DNA of 64,000 nt from Lelliottia amnigena (GCA_900635465.1 LR134135.1:1674001-1738000); one strand, 5' to 3'. Shown: positions 38,857 through 50,791, counted from the stretch's first letter. Translations and numbers: made by a program. Notes: a model not told the origin generated them from the sequence alone.

Positions 38857-39711
38857 ATGAGTGAAAAAATCGTGACCTTTGCCGAAGGCTTGACGGTCCC
38901 CGCGATTGGGCAGGGAACCTGGTACATGGGAGAAAATGCCAGTCAGCGTCGCAACGAAGTGGATGCACTGCGAGCGGGCATTGACCTTGGCCTGACGCTG
39001 ATTGATACCGCTGAGATGTACGCTGACGGCGCCGCTGAAGAGGTGGTGGGCGAGGCAATCAAAGGCCAGCGCGAAAAAGTGTATTTGGTTTCCAAGGTGT
39101 ATCCGTGGAATGCCGGCGGACAAAAAGGGATCGCCGCCTGTGATGCCAGCTTGCGCCGTCTTGGAACCGATCATATCGATCTGTACTTGCTGCACTGGCG
39201 CGGCAATTTTGGTCTCGATGAAACCGTCGAACTGATGGAGGCATTGCAGCAGCAGGGCAAAATTGGCCGCTGGGGTGTTTCGAATCTGGATTACGACGAC
39301 ATGCAGGAGTTGGCGAGCGTGACGGGCGGTACGGCCTGCGCAACAGACCAGGTGCTTTATCATCTGGCGTCTCGCGGCATTGAATACGATCTGCTTCCCT
39401 GGTGTCAGCAGCAGAACATGCCGGTTATGGCGTATTGTCCGCTTGCTCAGGCCGGGCGTTTGCGTTCGGGTCTGATGAATCATCCCGTCGTGAACGATAT
39501 TGCTCGCAATCATCAAGCAAGTGCTGCGCAAATTTTGCTGGCATGGGTGATTAGCCATAAAGGCGTAATGGCGATCCCGAAAGCCGCAACTCTTGAACAT
39601 GTGACGGAAAATGCGGGAGCGTTGAGGATTGCGCTTTCAGCGGAAGAGTTACTAAAACTGGATCATGCGTTTCCAGCCCCAGACCACAAAACGTCATTAG
39701 ACGTGGTCTAA
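38857..39711 (+). CDS. yeaE: Aldo-keto reductase YeaE (methylglyoxal reductase)
   Basis: A 284-residue aldo-keto reductase that reduces methylglyoxal with NADPH. The catalytic tetrad is visible: Asp and Tyr in DTAEMYADG, Lys in LVSKVYP and His in LLHWRG. The start is ATG 38857 (MSEKIVTFAEGL) after CAGGAGAG. It lies between mipA and yeaD, as in E. coli. Confidence 0.93.
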   Translation: MSEKIVTFAEGLTVPAIGQGTWYMGENASQRRNEVDALRAGIDLGLTLIDTAEMYADGAAEEVVGEAIKGQREKVYLVSKVYPWNAGGQKGIAACDASLRRLGTDHIDLYLLHWRGNFGLDETVELMEALQQQGKIGRWGVSNLDYDDMQELASVTGGTACATDQVLYHLASRGIEYDLLPWCQQQNMPVMAYCPLAQAGRLRSGLMNHPVVNDIARNHQASAAQILLAWVISHKGVMAIPKAATLEHVTENAGALRIALSAEELLKLDHAFPAPDHKTSLDVV

Positions 39712-39749
39712 CAGTTTCCCCCTCACTTTGCGGGTAAGGGGGACGATCG

Positions 39750-40634
39750 TTAGCGTTTCACGATCTTAATCGTCTGACCAAGACGAGACGGCTTGTCGGC
39801 GCTCGCTTTCTGCGGCGCAGTTACGCAAGCGGTTTCGACACATACGAACGTTTTGTAGCCATCATCCGGCACGTCCGCCATGCTGACAGACAGCGCTGGG
39901 CCAGGGTTCCAGCCCACTACGTTGCTGTGATGCTGGTGGATCACTTCAATCGCGCGGTTCAGCTTCGCATCGTGGATCACGCTGCACGCTTCTGGATTCA
40001 GATAAACGCGGTCAGTACGATCCGGGAAGGTCTGGATGCCATCACTCAGCTTGCCTTCTATCGCGTTATCCACTTTGTCGATATAGGTATCGCCAAGGCC
40101 GCTGACGTTGACCTCGGTAATGTCGCCGACGTTGAAATAGGTATGCAGAGCAGAGGCAGTTTCAAACTCACCGTGAGCTTCCAGTTCGATTTCGCAGGTT
40201 TTACCCAGTTTGAAGCGAGCAAACAGCGTGAAGTCATGCGGCCACAGCGCACGGGTCTCTTCGTTGCTTTGCAGTTCGAACGTCAGGACGGCACCGTTGT
40301 CATCTTCATTATGCGCTTTCAGCGTCCACTGCTGGTTACGGGCAAAACCGTGAGCGGGCAGACCCTGCTGAGCAGCAGGACCAAACCACGGCCAGCAAAT
40401 CGGTACGCCACCGCGAATCGCCGCGCCTTTTTTGAAGGATGTTGCCGCGCTCAGCCACAGGCCTTCTTCTTCGCCTTCTGGTTTCCAGGAGAGCAAATGC
40501 GCACCGTTGAGCGCGACAGAAGCCTTAACGCGCGGGTGGTCGACAACGATGATATCCGCTTCATCAATCTGACGGCGGGAAAGCACAGGGGTAAGTTGTT
40601 CGACTACCGGAAGAGCAAAAATTTTGTGAATCAT
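39750..40634 (-). CDS. yeaD: Glucose-6-phosphate 1-epimerase YeaD
   Basis: A 294-residue aldose-1-epimerase-fold protein of the D-hexose-6-phosphate mutarotase type. Characteristic pieces are GGVPICWPWFGP, the catalytic-region HTYFNVGDI and WNPGPALSVSMADV. It interconverts the anomers of hexose 6-phosphates. It is downstream of gapA, separated by a terminator, as in E. coli. Confidence 0.94.
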   Translation of the reverse strand: MIHKIFALPVVEQLTPVLSRRQIDEADIIVVDHPRVKASVALNGAHLLSWKPEGEEEGLWLSAATSFKKGAAIRGGVPICWPWFGPAAQQGLPAHGFARNQQWTLKAHNEDDNGAVLTFELQSNEETRALWPHDFTLFARFKLGKTCEIELEAHGEFETASALHTYFNVGDITEVNVSGLGDTYIDKVDNAIEGKLSDGIQTFPDRTDRVYLNPEACSVIHDAKLNRAIEVIHQHHSNVVGWNPGPALSVSMADVPDDGYKTFVCVETACVTAPQKASADKPSRLGQTIKIVKR

Positions 40635-40664
40635 TACGCAATCCTCTGTCTTTTATTCAGAAAT

Positions 40665-40692
40665 AAAAAAAGGCGACCGAAGTCGCCTTTTT
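40665..40692 (-). terminator. Intrinsic terminator of gapA
   Basis: On the minus strand AAAAAGGCGAC-TTCG-GTCGCCTTTTTTT, 20 bases after the gapA stop; read-through would reach yeaD. Confidence 0.92.
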
Positions 40693-40713
40693 GGATCAGA
40701 TTCTCATCTCAAC

Positions 40714-41721
<1,008 letters not shown>

Positions 41722-41915
41722 CTATTTGTTAGTGAATAAAAGGTTGCCTGTAAAATTACAAAAACCTTACGCAGCGTCAAGCGGAATCGTGTCAATCATT
41801 GCGACAAATCAATCCTGCGCATAACCTTTGTGCGACTGACCGCCTCACTTTCCTTTTGAGCTAGCAACCACATGGGGGCTGCGCGCGGGATTTTAAAGGG
41901 CCATCAGGATAAATA

Positions 41916-41931
41916 TGTGAGAAAGATCACA
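41916..41931. promoter_or_regulatory. CRP site in the gapA-msrB intergenic region
   Basis: TGTGA-GAAAGA-TCACA matches the CRP consensus perfectly, 207 bases upstream of gapA and 118 upstream of msrB. E. coli gapA has several promoters, one of them CRP-dependent. The other parts of 41710-42048 hold promoter-like AT-rich DNA but no further site that I would name. Confidence 0.7.
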
Positions 41932-42048
41932 ATTGGCTGACTGCTGAACCGCAACGCATAAGTTTAGAACAAAAGTTCACACTTCAGTGTTAATGTTTTG
42001 TTAGAATTCTCGGTAAAACGTGTCTGTTTCAACAGCGAGATATGAGCA

Positions 42049-42462
42049 ATGTCGAATCAACATAACCCTGATGAACTGAAAAAAAATCTGACTGAAATGC
42101 AGTTCTACGTGACGCAGAATCACGGGACCGAACCCCCATTTACCGGGCGTTTGCTGCACAATAAGCGGGATGGCGTGTATCACTGTCTGGTGTGCGATGC
42201 CCCGCTGTTTAACTCACAAACAAAATACGATTCTGGCTGCGGATGGCCAAGCTTTTACGAGCCGGTGAGTGACGAAGCCATCCGTTACCTTACCGACTCC
42301 AGCCATGGTATGCAGCGCACCGAAATCCGCTGTGGGAACTGTGATGCGCACCTCGGGCATGTGTTCCCGGATGGCCCACAGCCAACGGGCGAGCGTTTTT
42401 GCGTCAATTCGGCTTCGATGAGCTTCTCAGACGATGAAAATGGCGACCAGACCAAAGGCTGA
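42049..42462 (+). CDS. msrB: Peptide methionine (R)-S-oxide reductase MsrB
   Basis: MsrB repairs methionine-R-sulfoxide. The zinc-binding CxxC pairs are CLVCDAP and CGNCDAH. The catalytic Cys is in RFCVNSASM near the C-terminus. Length is 137 residues, as in E. coli. It is divergent from gapA. yeaC follows 41 bases downstream. Confidence 0.96.
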   Translation: MSNQHNPDELKKNLTEMQFYVTQNHGTEPPFTGRLLHNKRDGVYHCLVCDAPLFNSQTKYDSGCGWPSFYEPVSDEAIRYLTDSSHGMQRTEIRCGNCDAHLGHVFPDGPQPTGERFCVNSASMSFSDDENGDQTKG

Positions 42463-42503
42463 AGAAACGATTCAGCAAATTATTCCTTCAGAGCGGATTT
42501 TTC

Positions 42504-42779
42504 ATGAATATCGATGACATGATCAACAGTATGACGCCAGAGGTTTATCAGCGTCTGGTGACGGCAGTTGAATTAGGAAAATGGCCGGACGGCGTGGCGC
42601 TGACGGCAGAGCAAAAAGAGAACAGTTTGCAACTGGTGATGTTATGGCAGGCGCGCAACAACAATGACGCTCAGCACATGACGATTGACACGCAGGGTCA
42701 GATGGTGATGAAAAGCAAGCGCGAGCTGAAAGAAGATTTTGGCATTACGCCAAAACCGATTGCGACCTTTAAATCCTGA
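42504..42779 (+). CDS. yeaC: DUF1315 family protein YeaC
   Basis: A 91-residue cytoplasmic protein (MNIDDMINSMTPEVYQRLV to ATFKS) matching E. coli YeaC. It is of unknown function and probably co-transcribed with msrB. Confidence 0.92.
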   Translation: MNIDDMINSMTPEVYQRLVTAVELGKWPDGVALTAEQKENSLQLVMLWQARNNNDAQHMTIDTQGQMVMKSKRELKEDFGITPKPIATFKS

Positions 42780-42862
42780 TCCCTCGCACGACTCAGCCAA
42801 TATGGCAATCCCTCCCTCCTGAATGGTTTTCGACACGTGACGGGAGGGAGAGGCAGTCTGGG

Positions 42863-43207
42863 TTATTTCTTGTCAATCATCGCTTTTAGATTGGCAAACG
42901 GATTGTATTTCGCTTCACCCACGTCCTTCTGCGCATCTTCTCCTGCCACAACCGTTGAACCGTACAGATCCACTTCGGTGTATTTCGAATGCTCATGATC
43001 GTGGCAGTACAGGCACAACATCTCCCAGTTGCTGCCATCTTCCGGGTTATTGCTGTGATCGTGATCGATATGATGCACGGTCAACTCGCGCAAATTCGAA
43101 TAGACGAATTCACGTGAACAGCGCCCGCAGACCCATGGAAAGAGTTTTAGCGCCTTTTCCCGATAACCGACTTCCAGCCGGGCATAATTTTTTGGGATAA
43201 AAGCCAT
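42863..43207 (-). CDS. yajD: HNH-nuclease-like protein YajD
   Basis: A 114-residue HNH-motif protein. Zinc-type pairs are CGRCSREF and CLYCHDHEH, and the HNH core is LTVHHIDHDHSNNPEDGSN. It matches E. coli YajD, of unknown function, but in E. coli that gene lies elsewhere (near 9 min), so its location differs here. Confidence 0.9.
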   Translation of the reverse strand: MAFIPKNYARLEVGYREKALKLFPWVCGRCSREFVYSNLRELTVHHIDHDHSNNPEDGSNWEMLCLYCHDHEHSKYTEVDLYGSTVVAGEDAQKDVGEAKYNPFANLKAMIDKK

Positions 43208-43268
43208 ACGACATACCTCATAGAAAAATGAAACAGCGATATCGTATTACGACACCGCGGATTAAACG

Positions 43269-43910
43269 TTAAGCCTGGGTCTCTTGCCAGTCCGCCAGCG
43301 TATAGAGCGTCGCGCCAGCCGTGGACATCTCCATAAATGCCAGCGCGCTATCCTGCGCGTTAAGATTCACGCCCCGACAGCCATCGGTAATGACGTTGAC
43401 CCGATAACCGAGCTTTAGCGCATCCAGCACGGTGTATTTTACACAGTAATCCGTCGCCAGCCCCATCACAATCAGCTCGCCTACCTCATGATGACGCAGC
43501 CATTCATCCAGCGCAGTTTGCTGGCGATGTTCGTTATCAAAAAAGGCGCTGTAGCTGTCGATTAAGGGATTTTCGCCTTTATGAAACACCGCATCAATGG
43601 CGTGCTGATTGAGCAGCGGATGCAGCTGTGCGCCTTCCGTTTGCTGAACGCAATGATCCGGCCAGAGCGTTTGCGCCAGCCCGTCGAGTTCGCCTTGAGA
43701 AAACGGTTCCGCGTTATGCTGACTGGCAAAGCTGCCGTGATCCGCAGGATGCCAGTCCTGGCTCGCAACCACTGCCTCACCGCGCGCTTTACACCAGGCA
43801 ATCAGCGCATTAGCCACATCAACGGTGCTGTCGCCTTCAGCGACAGCCAGTGCGCCGCCGGCGCAAAAATCATTTTGCAGATCGACCAGCAGCAGGGCTC
43901 GTTGTTTCAT
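43269..43910 (-). CDS. pncA: Nicotinamidase PncA
   Basis: PncA deamidates nicotinamide to nicotinic acid in NAD salvage. Catalytic features are Asp10 (VDLQNDFCAGG), the metal ligands in SQDWHPADHGSF and the nucleophile Cys in GLATDYCVKYT. Length is 213 residues. It is downstream of ansA with a 10-base gap, as in E. coli, and probably in one operon. Confidence 0.96.
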   Translation of the reverse strand: MKQRALLLVDLQNDFCAGGALAVAEGDSTVDVANALIAWCKARGEAVVASQDWHPADHGSFASQHNAEPFSQGELDGLAQTLWPDHCVQQTEGAQLHPLLNQHAIDAVFHKGENPLIDSYSAFFDNEHRQQTALDEWLRHHEVGELIVMGLATDYCVKYTVLDALKLGYRVNVITDGCRGVNLNAQDSALAFMEMSTAGATLYTLADWQETQA

Positions 43911-43920
43911 TAAAAACTCC

Positions 43921-44937
43921 TTATTCGTCCGGCGTCAGCTCGCCGCGCAGGTTTTGCATCATGGCCTTGCGCATCGCATCCACGTCCAGATCCTGACTGA
44001 GTAAATAGTGAAGTTTAGTCAGCGTGGCTTCGACCGTCATATCAAATCCGCTAATCACTCCGGCCTGAGCCAGCGCGTTGCCGGTGGCATAACCGCCCAT
44101 ATTGACCTTGCCAGACATGCACTGCGTCAGGTTAATCACCAAAATACCGCGCGCGCTCGCTTCCTGAAGCTCTTTCAGGAATTCACCGTTCTGCGGCGCA
44201 TTGCCCACACCGTAAGAGCGCAGGATCAGCGCTTTGACCGGCTGACGCAGGAAGTTGCGCACCACGTCAGCTGAAATTCCGGGATAAATCGTCACCACGC
44301 CAATCGGCTGCGGGGTGATCGGATGGACAATCAATTCGCCCGCAGTGTGTGGGGCAGGCGGGGTGCCAAGGCGACGGATATGAATACCCGCTTCCAGCAG
44401 CGCTTGCAGATTTGGCGAAGCAAAAGCGTCGAACCCGTCTGCGTGGGCTTTGGTGGTGCGATTTCCGCGATACAGACGATTGTTGAAAAACAGCGTCACT
44501 TCGTTAATCGGGTAATTTGCCGCCACGTACAGGGAGTTCAGCAAATTGATCTGCCCGTCGGAGCGCAGTTCCGCCAGCGGGATTTGCGACCCCGTGACGA
44601 TCACCGGTTTACCCAAATTCTCCAGCATGAAGGAGAGCGCGGACGCGGTAAACGCCATGGTGTCGGTGCCGTGCAGGATCACGAAACCGTCGTAATCGTC
44701 ATAATGCGCTTTAATATCGTCCGCAATATGCTGCCAGTCTTCTGGCGTCATATCGGACGAGTCCATCAGCGGATCGTATTCGTGAATGGTGAAGTCAGGC
44801 ATTTCCGGGCGATGGAACTCTGGCATCAGCGCGAGCTGGCGCTGCAGGTGACCGGAGACAGGGATATAGCCATTTTCTGAGCGCTGCATACCGATCGTAC
44901 CGCCGGTATACGCTACATAAATCGATTTCTTCTGCAT
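43921..44937 (-). CDS. ansA: L-asparaginase I (cytoplasmic)
   Basis: A type I asparaginase of 338 residues. The two catalytic threonines lie in YTGGTIGMQ and LHGTDTMAF. There is no signal peptide, consistent with the cytoplasmic low-affinity enzyme. It lies between sppA (upstream, with a terminator between) and pncA. Confidence 0.96.
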   Translation of the reverse strand: MQKKSIYVAYTGGTIGMQRSENGYIPVSGHLQRQLALMPEFHRPEMPDFTIHEYDPLMDSSDMTPEDWQHIADDIKAHYDDYDGFVILHGTDTMAFTASALSFMLENLGKPVIVTGSQIPLAELRSDGQINLLNSLYVAANYPINEVTLFFNNRLYRGNRTTKAHADGFDAFASPNLQALLEAGIHIRRLGTPPAPHTAGELIVHPITPQPIGVVTIYPGISADVVRNFLRQPVKALILRSYGVGNAPQNGEFLKELQEASARGILVINLTQCMSGKVNMGGYATGNALAQAGVISGFDMTVEATLTKLHYLLSQDLDVDAMRKAMMQNLRGELTPDE

Positions 44938-44966
44938 GATGGTGTGTTCTTAAGCTTCAAAGAAAA

Positions 44967-44993
44967 ATCCCCCCTTCGTGAGAAGAGGGGACG
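44967..44993 (-). terminator. Terminator between sppA and ansA
   Basis: On the minus strand CCCCTCTTC pairs with GAAGGGG around TCAC and is followed by GATTTTTC, just after the sppA stop. Confidence 0.7.
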
Positions 44994-44996
44994 AGG

Positions 44997-46854
44997 TTAG
45001 CGTACGTTTGCGCAGGTCAGGCAAAATGCGTAACGGTTTTGCGGATCGTTAAAGGCGGCGAGTTTGTCGCTTTCCCCTTTAACAACGCTCGCAGCGGTCG
45101 CCACAGGCGCTGGCAGATACGCCTGAATGGCGGCTGGCAGCATGGCGCGTACTGAACCGGACATCCCGTTCATGACCATATCAATAAACGTTGGCTCATC
45201 CTGGTAATACGCAATGTGCCACTGTTTCAGCTTCGCCAGCTCGGCGGCCTTCGCGACGGCGTCATCAAAATCACCCAGGCTGTCGACCAGACCGTTGCTT
45301 TTCGCATCCTGACCGGTCCAGACGTGGCCCTGAGCAATTTTATCGATCTGCTCTGGCGTTGACTTACGTGATTCCGCCACCAGCGTGATAAAGCGCTTAT
45401 AGCCGTTCTCGATGGTCAACTGCATCATCTGCGACACTTCCGGCGGCAGCGATTTGGTCACAGACACATCGGCCAGTGGCGAGGTGGCAACGCCATCCGT
45501 GTGCACACCCAGATAATCCAGGCTGTTTTCTACGGTGTTGATCACCCCGAAGATGCCGATAGAACCGGTCAGCGTGCTTGGGTTTGCCACAATGTAGTTG
45601 GCTGGCGTGGAGATCCAGTATCCGCCGGATGCCGCCATACCGCCCATTGAGACCACGACCGGCTTGCCAGCAGCACGCGCCGCGGCCAGCTCAGCGCGAA
45701 TCACTTCAGACGCACTGACGCTGCCGCCAGGGCTGTTGACGCGCAGAACAATCGCTTTCACTTTCGGGTCGAGGCGCGCTTCACGGATTTGCGATGCCGT
45801 GGTATCCCCTCCCACGTTGCCCGGTGTCTCTTCGCCATCCATGGATGGCGCCATTGGCGAAGACCACGGCGACGCTATCACCCGTTTCGCTCGGCTTCTT
45901 CGTGGTGTAGTCATACAGGCTCACCGCGCTGTAATTCTTGTCTTCTTTGCTCCAGCCAAACTGTTTGGTCAGCGCTTTTTCGATATCTGCGCTGGATCCG
46001 AGCGTATCGACCAGTTTGTTATCCAGAGCATATTTTGCCGTATCGCCATCCACTTTTTGCAGCCCATCCAGCATCGCTTGCGCGCCCGGGAAGATTTGCT
46101 CAGGGGTGACCTGACGGTTAGCGGCAACGGTGGTCAGATAGTTATTCCACAGCTCGCCAATCCAGCGGCTGTCGGCTTCACGCGCGGCAGGAGACATATC
46201 GTCGCGAATAAACGGTTCAACGGCGGATTTATAGGTGCCGACGCGGAAGACATGCGTGGTCACTTTCAGCTTCTCGAGCAGCGATTTGTAATACAGGCCG
46301 TTCGTCGCAAACCCGTGCAAATCAACCGTACCCTGTGGGGAAAGCCAAATTTTGTTGGCAAAGCTCGCCAGATAATATTGCCCCTGGCTGTAGCTATCGC
46401 CCACCGCAATCACCGGTTTACCGCTGTCGCGGAATTCGCGCAGGGCTTTACCGATATATTGCATTGACGGCTGGTCGGCGCCGGCAAAGTTTTTCAGATC
46501 CAGAACGATCCCGGTGATGTTGCGGTCGTCTTTGGCCTGACGAATGGTATCAACGATATCGAACAGGGAGTTTTCCTGTAGGCGATCGGACGTCGCACCA
46601 AACAGCTGGCGACCAATCACCCCCAGACGATTACTGGCGGACGGTTTGTCGACAATCACGCCGGTGATATCCAGCAGCAGCGCGCCACGTCCGGAATTCT
46701 GCGCCTGGTTGCTGCTGCTGATGTGCATCCAGATGCCTACACAGACCAGAATCAGGAAGATGAAAAACACGTTCATCACCAGTTCGCGGACAAAATTGAG
46801 CAGCCGCCACGTCCATTTAAAGAAACCGGCAAAAATTCGCCAAAGGGTTCGCAT
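44997..46854 (-). pseudogene. sppA: Signal peptide peptidase SppA, frame broken by one +1 indel
   Basis: Protease IV, an inner-membrane serine protease that digests cleaved signal peptides. The N-terminal half has a membrane anchor (about 25-45) and the catalytic Lys in RVGTYKSAVEPF. The C-terminal half has the nucleophile Ser in [10 protein letters not shown]. The frame is lost at FANGAI near 45843-45844 (one extra G on the plus strand); the expected MDGEET continues in the next frame. Removing it gives 618 residues, the E. coli length. A sequencing error is the most likely explanation. Confidence 0.92.
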
Positions 46855-47020
46855 GTGTACTCCCTAACCAGAAAATGACTGTTCCGTCGCGACTGGACGG
46901 CAATGTGGGCTTATCGTAATGACCCAACCGCCACTTGTCAGCAGGAATCGCCCACTACGCTGTAACAAAATCTGCTGCCGTGTTAATTTTGTGAGCAATT
47001 TTGAAGACAGGAGTTAACCA

Positions 47021-47572
47021 ATGGACGCACTTGAACTGCTTGTTAACCGTCGTAGCGCTTCGCGCCTGGCCGAACCCGCGCCTGCGGGTCAGCAGCTGGA
47101 CAGCATTCTGCAGGCCGGTATGCGCGCGCCGGACCACGGTACGCTGCAGCCGTGGCATTTCTTTATTATCGAAGGTGAAGGGCGTGAGCGCTTCAGTGCT
47201 TTACTCGAGAAAGGGGCAATCGCCGCCAGTCAAGACGACAAGGCCATTGATAAAGCCCGTAGCGCGCCGTTCCGCGCGCCAATGATTATCGCCGTGGTGG
47301 CAAAATGTCAGGCCGGACATAAAGTACCCGTCTGGGAACAAGAGATGTCAGCGGGTTGCGCAGTGATGGCCATGCAAATGGCGGCGGTCGCGCAGGGTTT
47401 TAACGGCATCTGGCGCACCGGTCCGTTGACCGACAGCCCGGTTGTTCGCGAGGGATTGTCCTGCGGCGAACACGATAAAATCGTCGGTTTCCTCTATCTC
47501 GGCACGCCACAGTTGAAAGCGTCCACCACCGTTTCCGTGCCCGACGCCACGCCGTTCGTCACCCATTTCTGA
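47021..47572 (+). CDS. ydjA: Nitroreductase-family protein YdjA
   Basis: A 183-residue FMN-dependent nitroreductase-fold enzyme ([20 protein letters not shown]), one of the smallest of the family. The FMN-binding start RRSA and [14 protein letters not shown] are present. The physiological substrate is unknown. It is divergent from sppA, with selD downstream, as in E. coli. ACAGGAG precedes the ATG. Confidence 0.94.
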   Translation: MDALELLVNRRSASRLAEPAPAGQQLDSILQAGMRAPDHGTLQPWHFFIIEGEGRERFSALLEKGAIAASQDDKAIDKARSAPFRAPMIIAVVAKCQAGHKVPVWEQEMSAGCAVMAMQMAAVAQGFNGIWRTGPLTDSPVVREGLSCGEHDKIVGFLYLGTPQLKASTTVSVPDATPFVTHF

Positions 47573-47584
47573 TAATCACACTAA

Positions 47585-47625
47585 ACTGTCTGGATTCTGC
47601 GCATCCGCGCCAGAATTCAGACAGT
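47585..47625. repeat. Long hairpin between ydjA and selD
   Basis: ACTGTCTGGATTCTGCGC and its near-perfect inverted copy ending CAGACAGT form an 18-bp stem with two imperfections and a short loop. There is no T-run, so it is more likely an mRNA processing or stability element, or a palindromic repeat, than a terminator. Confidence 0.55.
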
Positions 47626-47687
47626 CAGACTTACCTCTTTAAGGAATGAGCGCTACCATAGCGCCACAGCAATGACAGGAGATGTCC

Positions 47688-48731
47688 ATGAGCGAGCAAA
47701 CCATTCGTCTAACGCAATACAGCCACGGAGCAGGTTGCGGTTGTAAAATTTCCCCTAAGGTGCTGGAGACCATTCTGCACAGCGAACAGGCGAAGTTTGT
47801 CGACCCAAACCTGCTTGTCGGTAATGAAACGCGTGACGATGCGGCGGTTTATGATTTAGGCAATGGCACAAGCGTTATCAGCACGACCGATTTCTTTATG
47901 CCTATCGTCGATAACCCGTTTGATTTTGGGCGCATCGCGGCCACCAATGCGATCAGCGATATTTTTGCGATGGGCGGTAAACCGATCATGGCGATCGCCA
48001 TCCTGGGCTGGCCGATTAACACCCTTGCGCCGGAAATTGCTCGCGAAGTGATTGAGGGCGGGCGCTTTGCCTGTCAGCAGGCGGGGATCGCGCTGGCGGG
48101 TGGCCATTCCATCGACGCCCCGGAGCCGATTTTTGGTCTGGCCGTCACCGGCATCGTCCCGACGGAACGCGTCAAGCGCAACAGCACCGCGCAGCCGGGC
48201 TGCAAACTGTTCCTGACCAAACCACTGGGGATTGGCGTGCTGACCACCGCCGAGAAAAAATCGCTGCTCAAGCCAGAACATGTTGGCCTTGCGACGGAAG
48301 TGATGTGCCAGATGAACCTCGCGGGTGCCGCATTCGCCAATATTGACGGCGTGAAAGCGATGACCGACGTTACCGGTTTTGGGCTGCTCGGTCATCTGAG
48401 CGAAGTCTGTCAGGGCGCAGGCGTACAGGCGCAAATTGTGTATCAGGACATTCCAAAGCTGCCGGGCGTTGAAGAGTACATCGCGCAAGGCGCGGTTCCT
48501 GGCGGGACGCAGCGTAACTTTGCCAGCTACGGACATCTGATGGGCGAAATGCCTGCCGAATGGCGCGATCTGCTGTGCGATCCGCAAACGTCCGGCGGTC
48601 TTCTGCTGGCGGTGACGCCAGAATCGGAAGCTGAAGTCAAAGCCACGGCCGCAGAATTCGGTATCACCCTGACCGCGATCGGTGAGCTGGTAACGGCTCG
48701 CGGCGGCCGTCCGATGATTGAGATTCGTTAA
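47688..48731 (+). CDS. selD: Selenophosphate synthase SelD
   Basis: SelD makes selenophosphate from selenide and ATP for selenocysteine and selenouridine synthesis. Active-site Cys17 and Lys20 lie in GAGCGCK, so this is the cysteine form. The ATP site is rich in Asp ([11 protein letters not shown]). The start is ATG 47688 because GGAG lies six bases before it; an ATG at 47682 overlaps the ribosome site. Length is 347 residues. topB begins four bases after the stop. Confidence 0.96.
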   Translation: MSEQTIRLTQYSHGAGCGCKISPKVLETILHSEQAKFVDPNLLVGNETRDDAAVYDLGNGTSVISTTDFFMPIVDNPFDFGRIAATNAISDIFAMGGKPIMAIAILGWPINTLAPEIAREVIEGGRFACQQAGIALAGGHSIDAPEPIFGLAVTGIVPTERVKRNSTAQPGCKLFLTKPLGIGVLTTAEKKSLLKPEHVGLATEVMCQMNLAGAAFANIDGVKAMTDVTGFGLLGHLSEVCQGAGVQAQIVYQDIPKLPGVEEYIAQGAVPGGTQRNFASYGHLMGEMPAEWRDLLCDPQTSGGLLLAVTPESEAEVKATAAEFGITLTAIGELVTARGGRPMIEIR

Positions 48732-48735
48732 TTCG

Positions 48736-50641
48736 ATGCGGTTGTATATTGCGGAAAAGCCGAGTCTGGCCCGAGCCATTGCGGATGTGCTGCCCAAGCC
48801 ACATCGCAAGGGTGACGGTTTTATTGAGTGCGGAAACGGGCAGGTGGTGACCTGGTGTATCGGGCACCTGCTTGAACAGGCCCAGCCGGACGCCTATGAC
48901 AGCCGCTACGCGCGCTGGAACCTTAACGACCTGCCTATCGTGCCGGAAAAATGGCGTTTACAGCCGCGCCCGTCGGTTACAAAACAGCTCAATGTGATCA
49001 AGCGTTTCCTGCACGACGCCGCTGAAATCGTCCATGCAGGTGACCCGGATCGCGAAGGGCAACTGCTGGTGGATGAAGTGCTCGATTATCTTGAGCTGGC
49101 ACCGGAAAAGCGCAAGCAAGTGCAGCGCTGTCTGATAAACGATCTCAATCCGCAGGCCGTTGAGCGCGCGATTTCTCGCCTGCGTTCTAATAACGAATTT
49201 ATCCCGCTGTGCGTCTCGGCGCTGGCCCGTGCGCGTGCCGACTGGTTGTACGGCATCAACATGACCCGTGCGTATACGATTTTAGGGCGCAACGCTGGCT
49301 ATCAGGGTGTGCTTTCGGTTGGCCGGGTGCAAACGCCTGTTTTGGGACTGGTGGTGCGCCGTGACGAAGAGATCGAGAACTTCGTGGCGAAAGATTTCTT
49401 TGAGGTGAAAGCGCATATCGTGACGCCAAAGGACGAGCGTTTTGTCGCCGTCTGGCAGCCAAGCGAAGCCTGTGAGCCGTATCAGGATGAAGAAGGGCGT
49501 TTGTTGCATCGTCCGCTGGCGGATCACGTGGTTAACCGCATTACCGGTCAGCCTGCGCTCGTCACCAGCTATAACGATAAACGGGAATCAGAACCCGCGC
49601 CGCTACCGTTTTCGCTTTCGGCATTACAGATTGAAGCGGGCAAACGCTACGGCATGAGCGCACAAAATGTCCTCGATATCTGCCAGAAGCTTTATGAAAC
49701 GCACAAGCTGATTACCTATCCGCGTTCGGATAGCCGTTATTTGCCGGAAGAACATTTTGCCGGGCGTCACGCGGTGTTGAATGCGATTGGCATCCACGCG
49801 CCGGATCTGCTCCCGCAGCCTGCTGTCAATCTGGAAACACGTAATCGCTGCTGGGATGATAAAAAAGTCGATGCCCACCATGCGATTATCCCGACGGCGC
49901 GCGCCAGCAACGTTAATCTGACCGAAAACGAGTCGAAGGTTTATCAGCTGGTGGCTCGTCAGTATCTGATGCAGTTTTGTGCCGACGCCATGTTCCGCAA
50001 ATGCGTTATCGAGCTGGAGATTGCCAAAGCGAAGTTTTGTCGCGAAAGCGCGATTCCTGGCCGAAGCCGGCTGGCGAACGCTGCTGGGCAATAAAGAGCG
50101 CGACGAAGAAAACGACGGCACGCCGCTGCCAGTGGTCGCGAAAAACGATGAGCTGCTGTGCGAAAAAGGTGAAGTGATTGAGCGTCAGACTCAGCCGCCG
50201 CGCCACTTCACCGATGCGACGCTGCTCTCCGCCATGACCGGAATCGCCCGTTTTGTGCAGGATAAAGATCTGAAAAAGATCCTGCGTGCGACGGACGGAT
50301 TAGGCACTGAGGCCACGCGTGCGGGAATTATCGAACTGCTGTTTAAACGCGGTTTTCTTATCAAGAAAGGCCGCTATATCCAGTCAACGGATCCGGGCCG
50401 CGCGCTGATTCATTCCCTGCCGGAGCTGGCCGCACGACCGGATATGACGGCGCACTGGGAATCGATCCTGACCAAAATCAGTGAAAAAGAGTGCCGTTAC
50501 CAGGACTTTATGCAGCCGCTGGTGGGAACATTATTTGACCTGATTAATCAGGCGCGAACGACGCCGGTGAAAAATTTCAGAGGAATGGTAGCGCCGGGCG
50601 GCGCGAAGAAACCGTTCAAAAAGAAAAAGAGTGCGGCCTGA
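48736..50641 (+). pseudogene. topB: DNA topoisomerase III, frame broken by one +1 indel
   Basis: A type IA topoisomerase that decatenates replicating and recombining DNA. The N-terminal Toprim ([19 protein letters not shown], then [10 protein letters not shown]) and the catalytic Tyr in [10 protein letters not shown] are in the first frame. The frame is lost at a T4 run (50035-50038) after AKAKF. The rest ([17 protein letters not shown] to FKKKKSAA) is in the next frame. Restored length is 634 residues (E. coli 653, with a variable basic tail). Coupled to selD, only four bases apart. Confidence 0.92.
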
Positions 50642-50731
50642 CATCCCTGTTGCCATTTTTAGTGTTTTCTCCTTCTCCTTCTCCCGTGGGAGGGGGTTGG
50701 GGAGATGGCTCGAGACCGCCCAAGGTAAAAG

Positions 50732-50762
50732 TAAAACGGCAGCCTCGGCTGCCGTTTTTAAT
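50732..50762 (+). terminator. Intrinsic terminator after topB
   Basis: AAAACGGCAGCC-TC-GGCTGCCGTTTTTA between convergent topB and gdhA, followed by T residues on the plus strand and preceded by A residues, so usable in both directions. Confidence 0.88.
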
Positions 50763-50768
50763 GTCTTC

Positions 50769-50791
50769 CCCCTCTCTCGGTGGGAGAGGGG
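50769..50791. repeat. GC-rich palindrome between topB and gdhA
   Basis: CCCCTCTC (50769-50776) and GAGAGGGG (50784-50791) flank TCGGTGG. It closely resembles the cobB-potD palindrome at 70-92. A looser variant (CTTCTCCCGTGGGAGGGGG) lies at about 50680-50700. These look like copies of a dispersed intergenic repeat. Confidence 0.5.
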
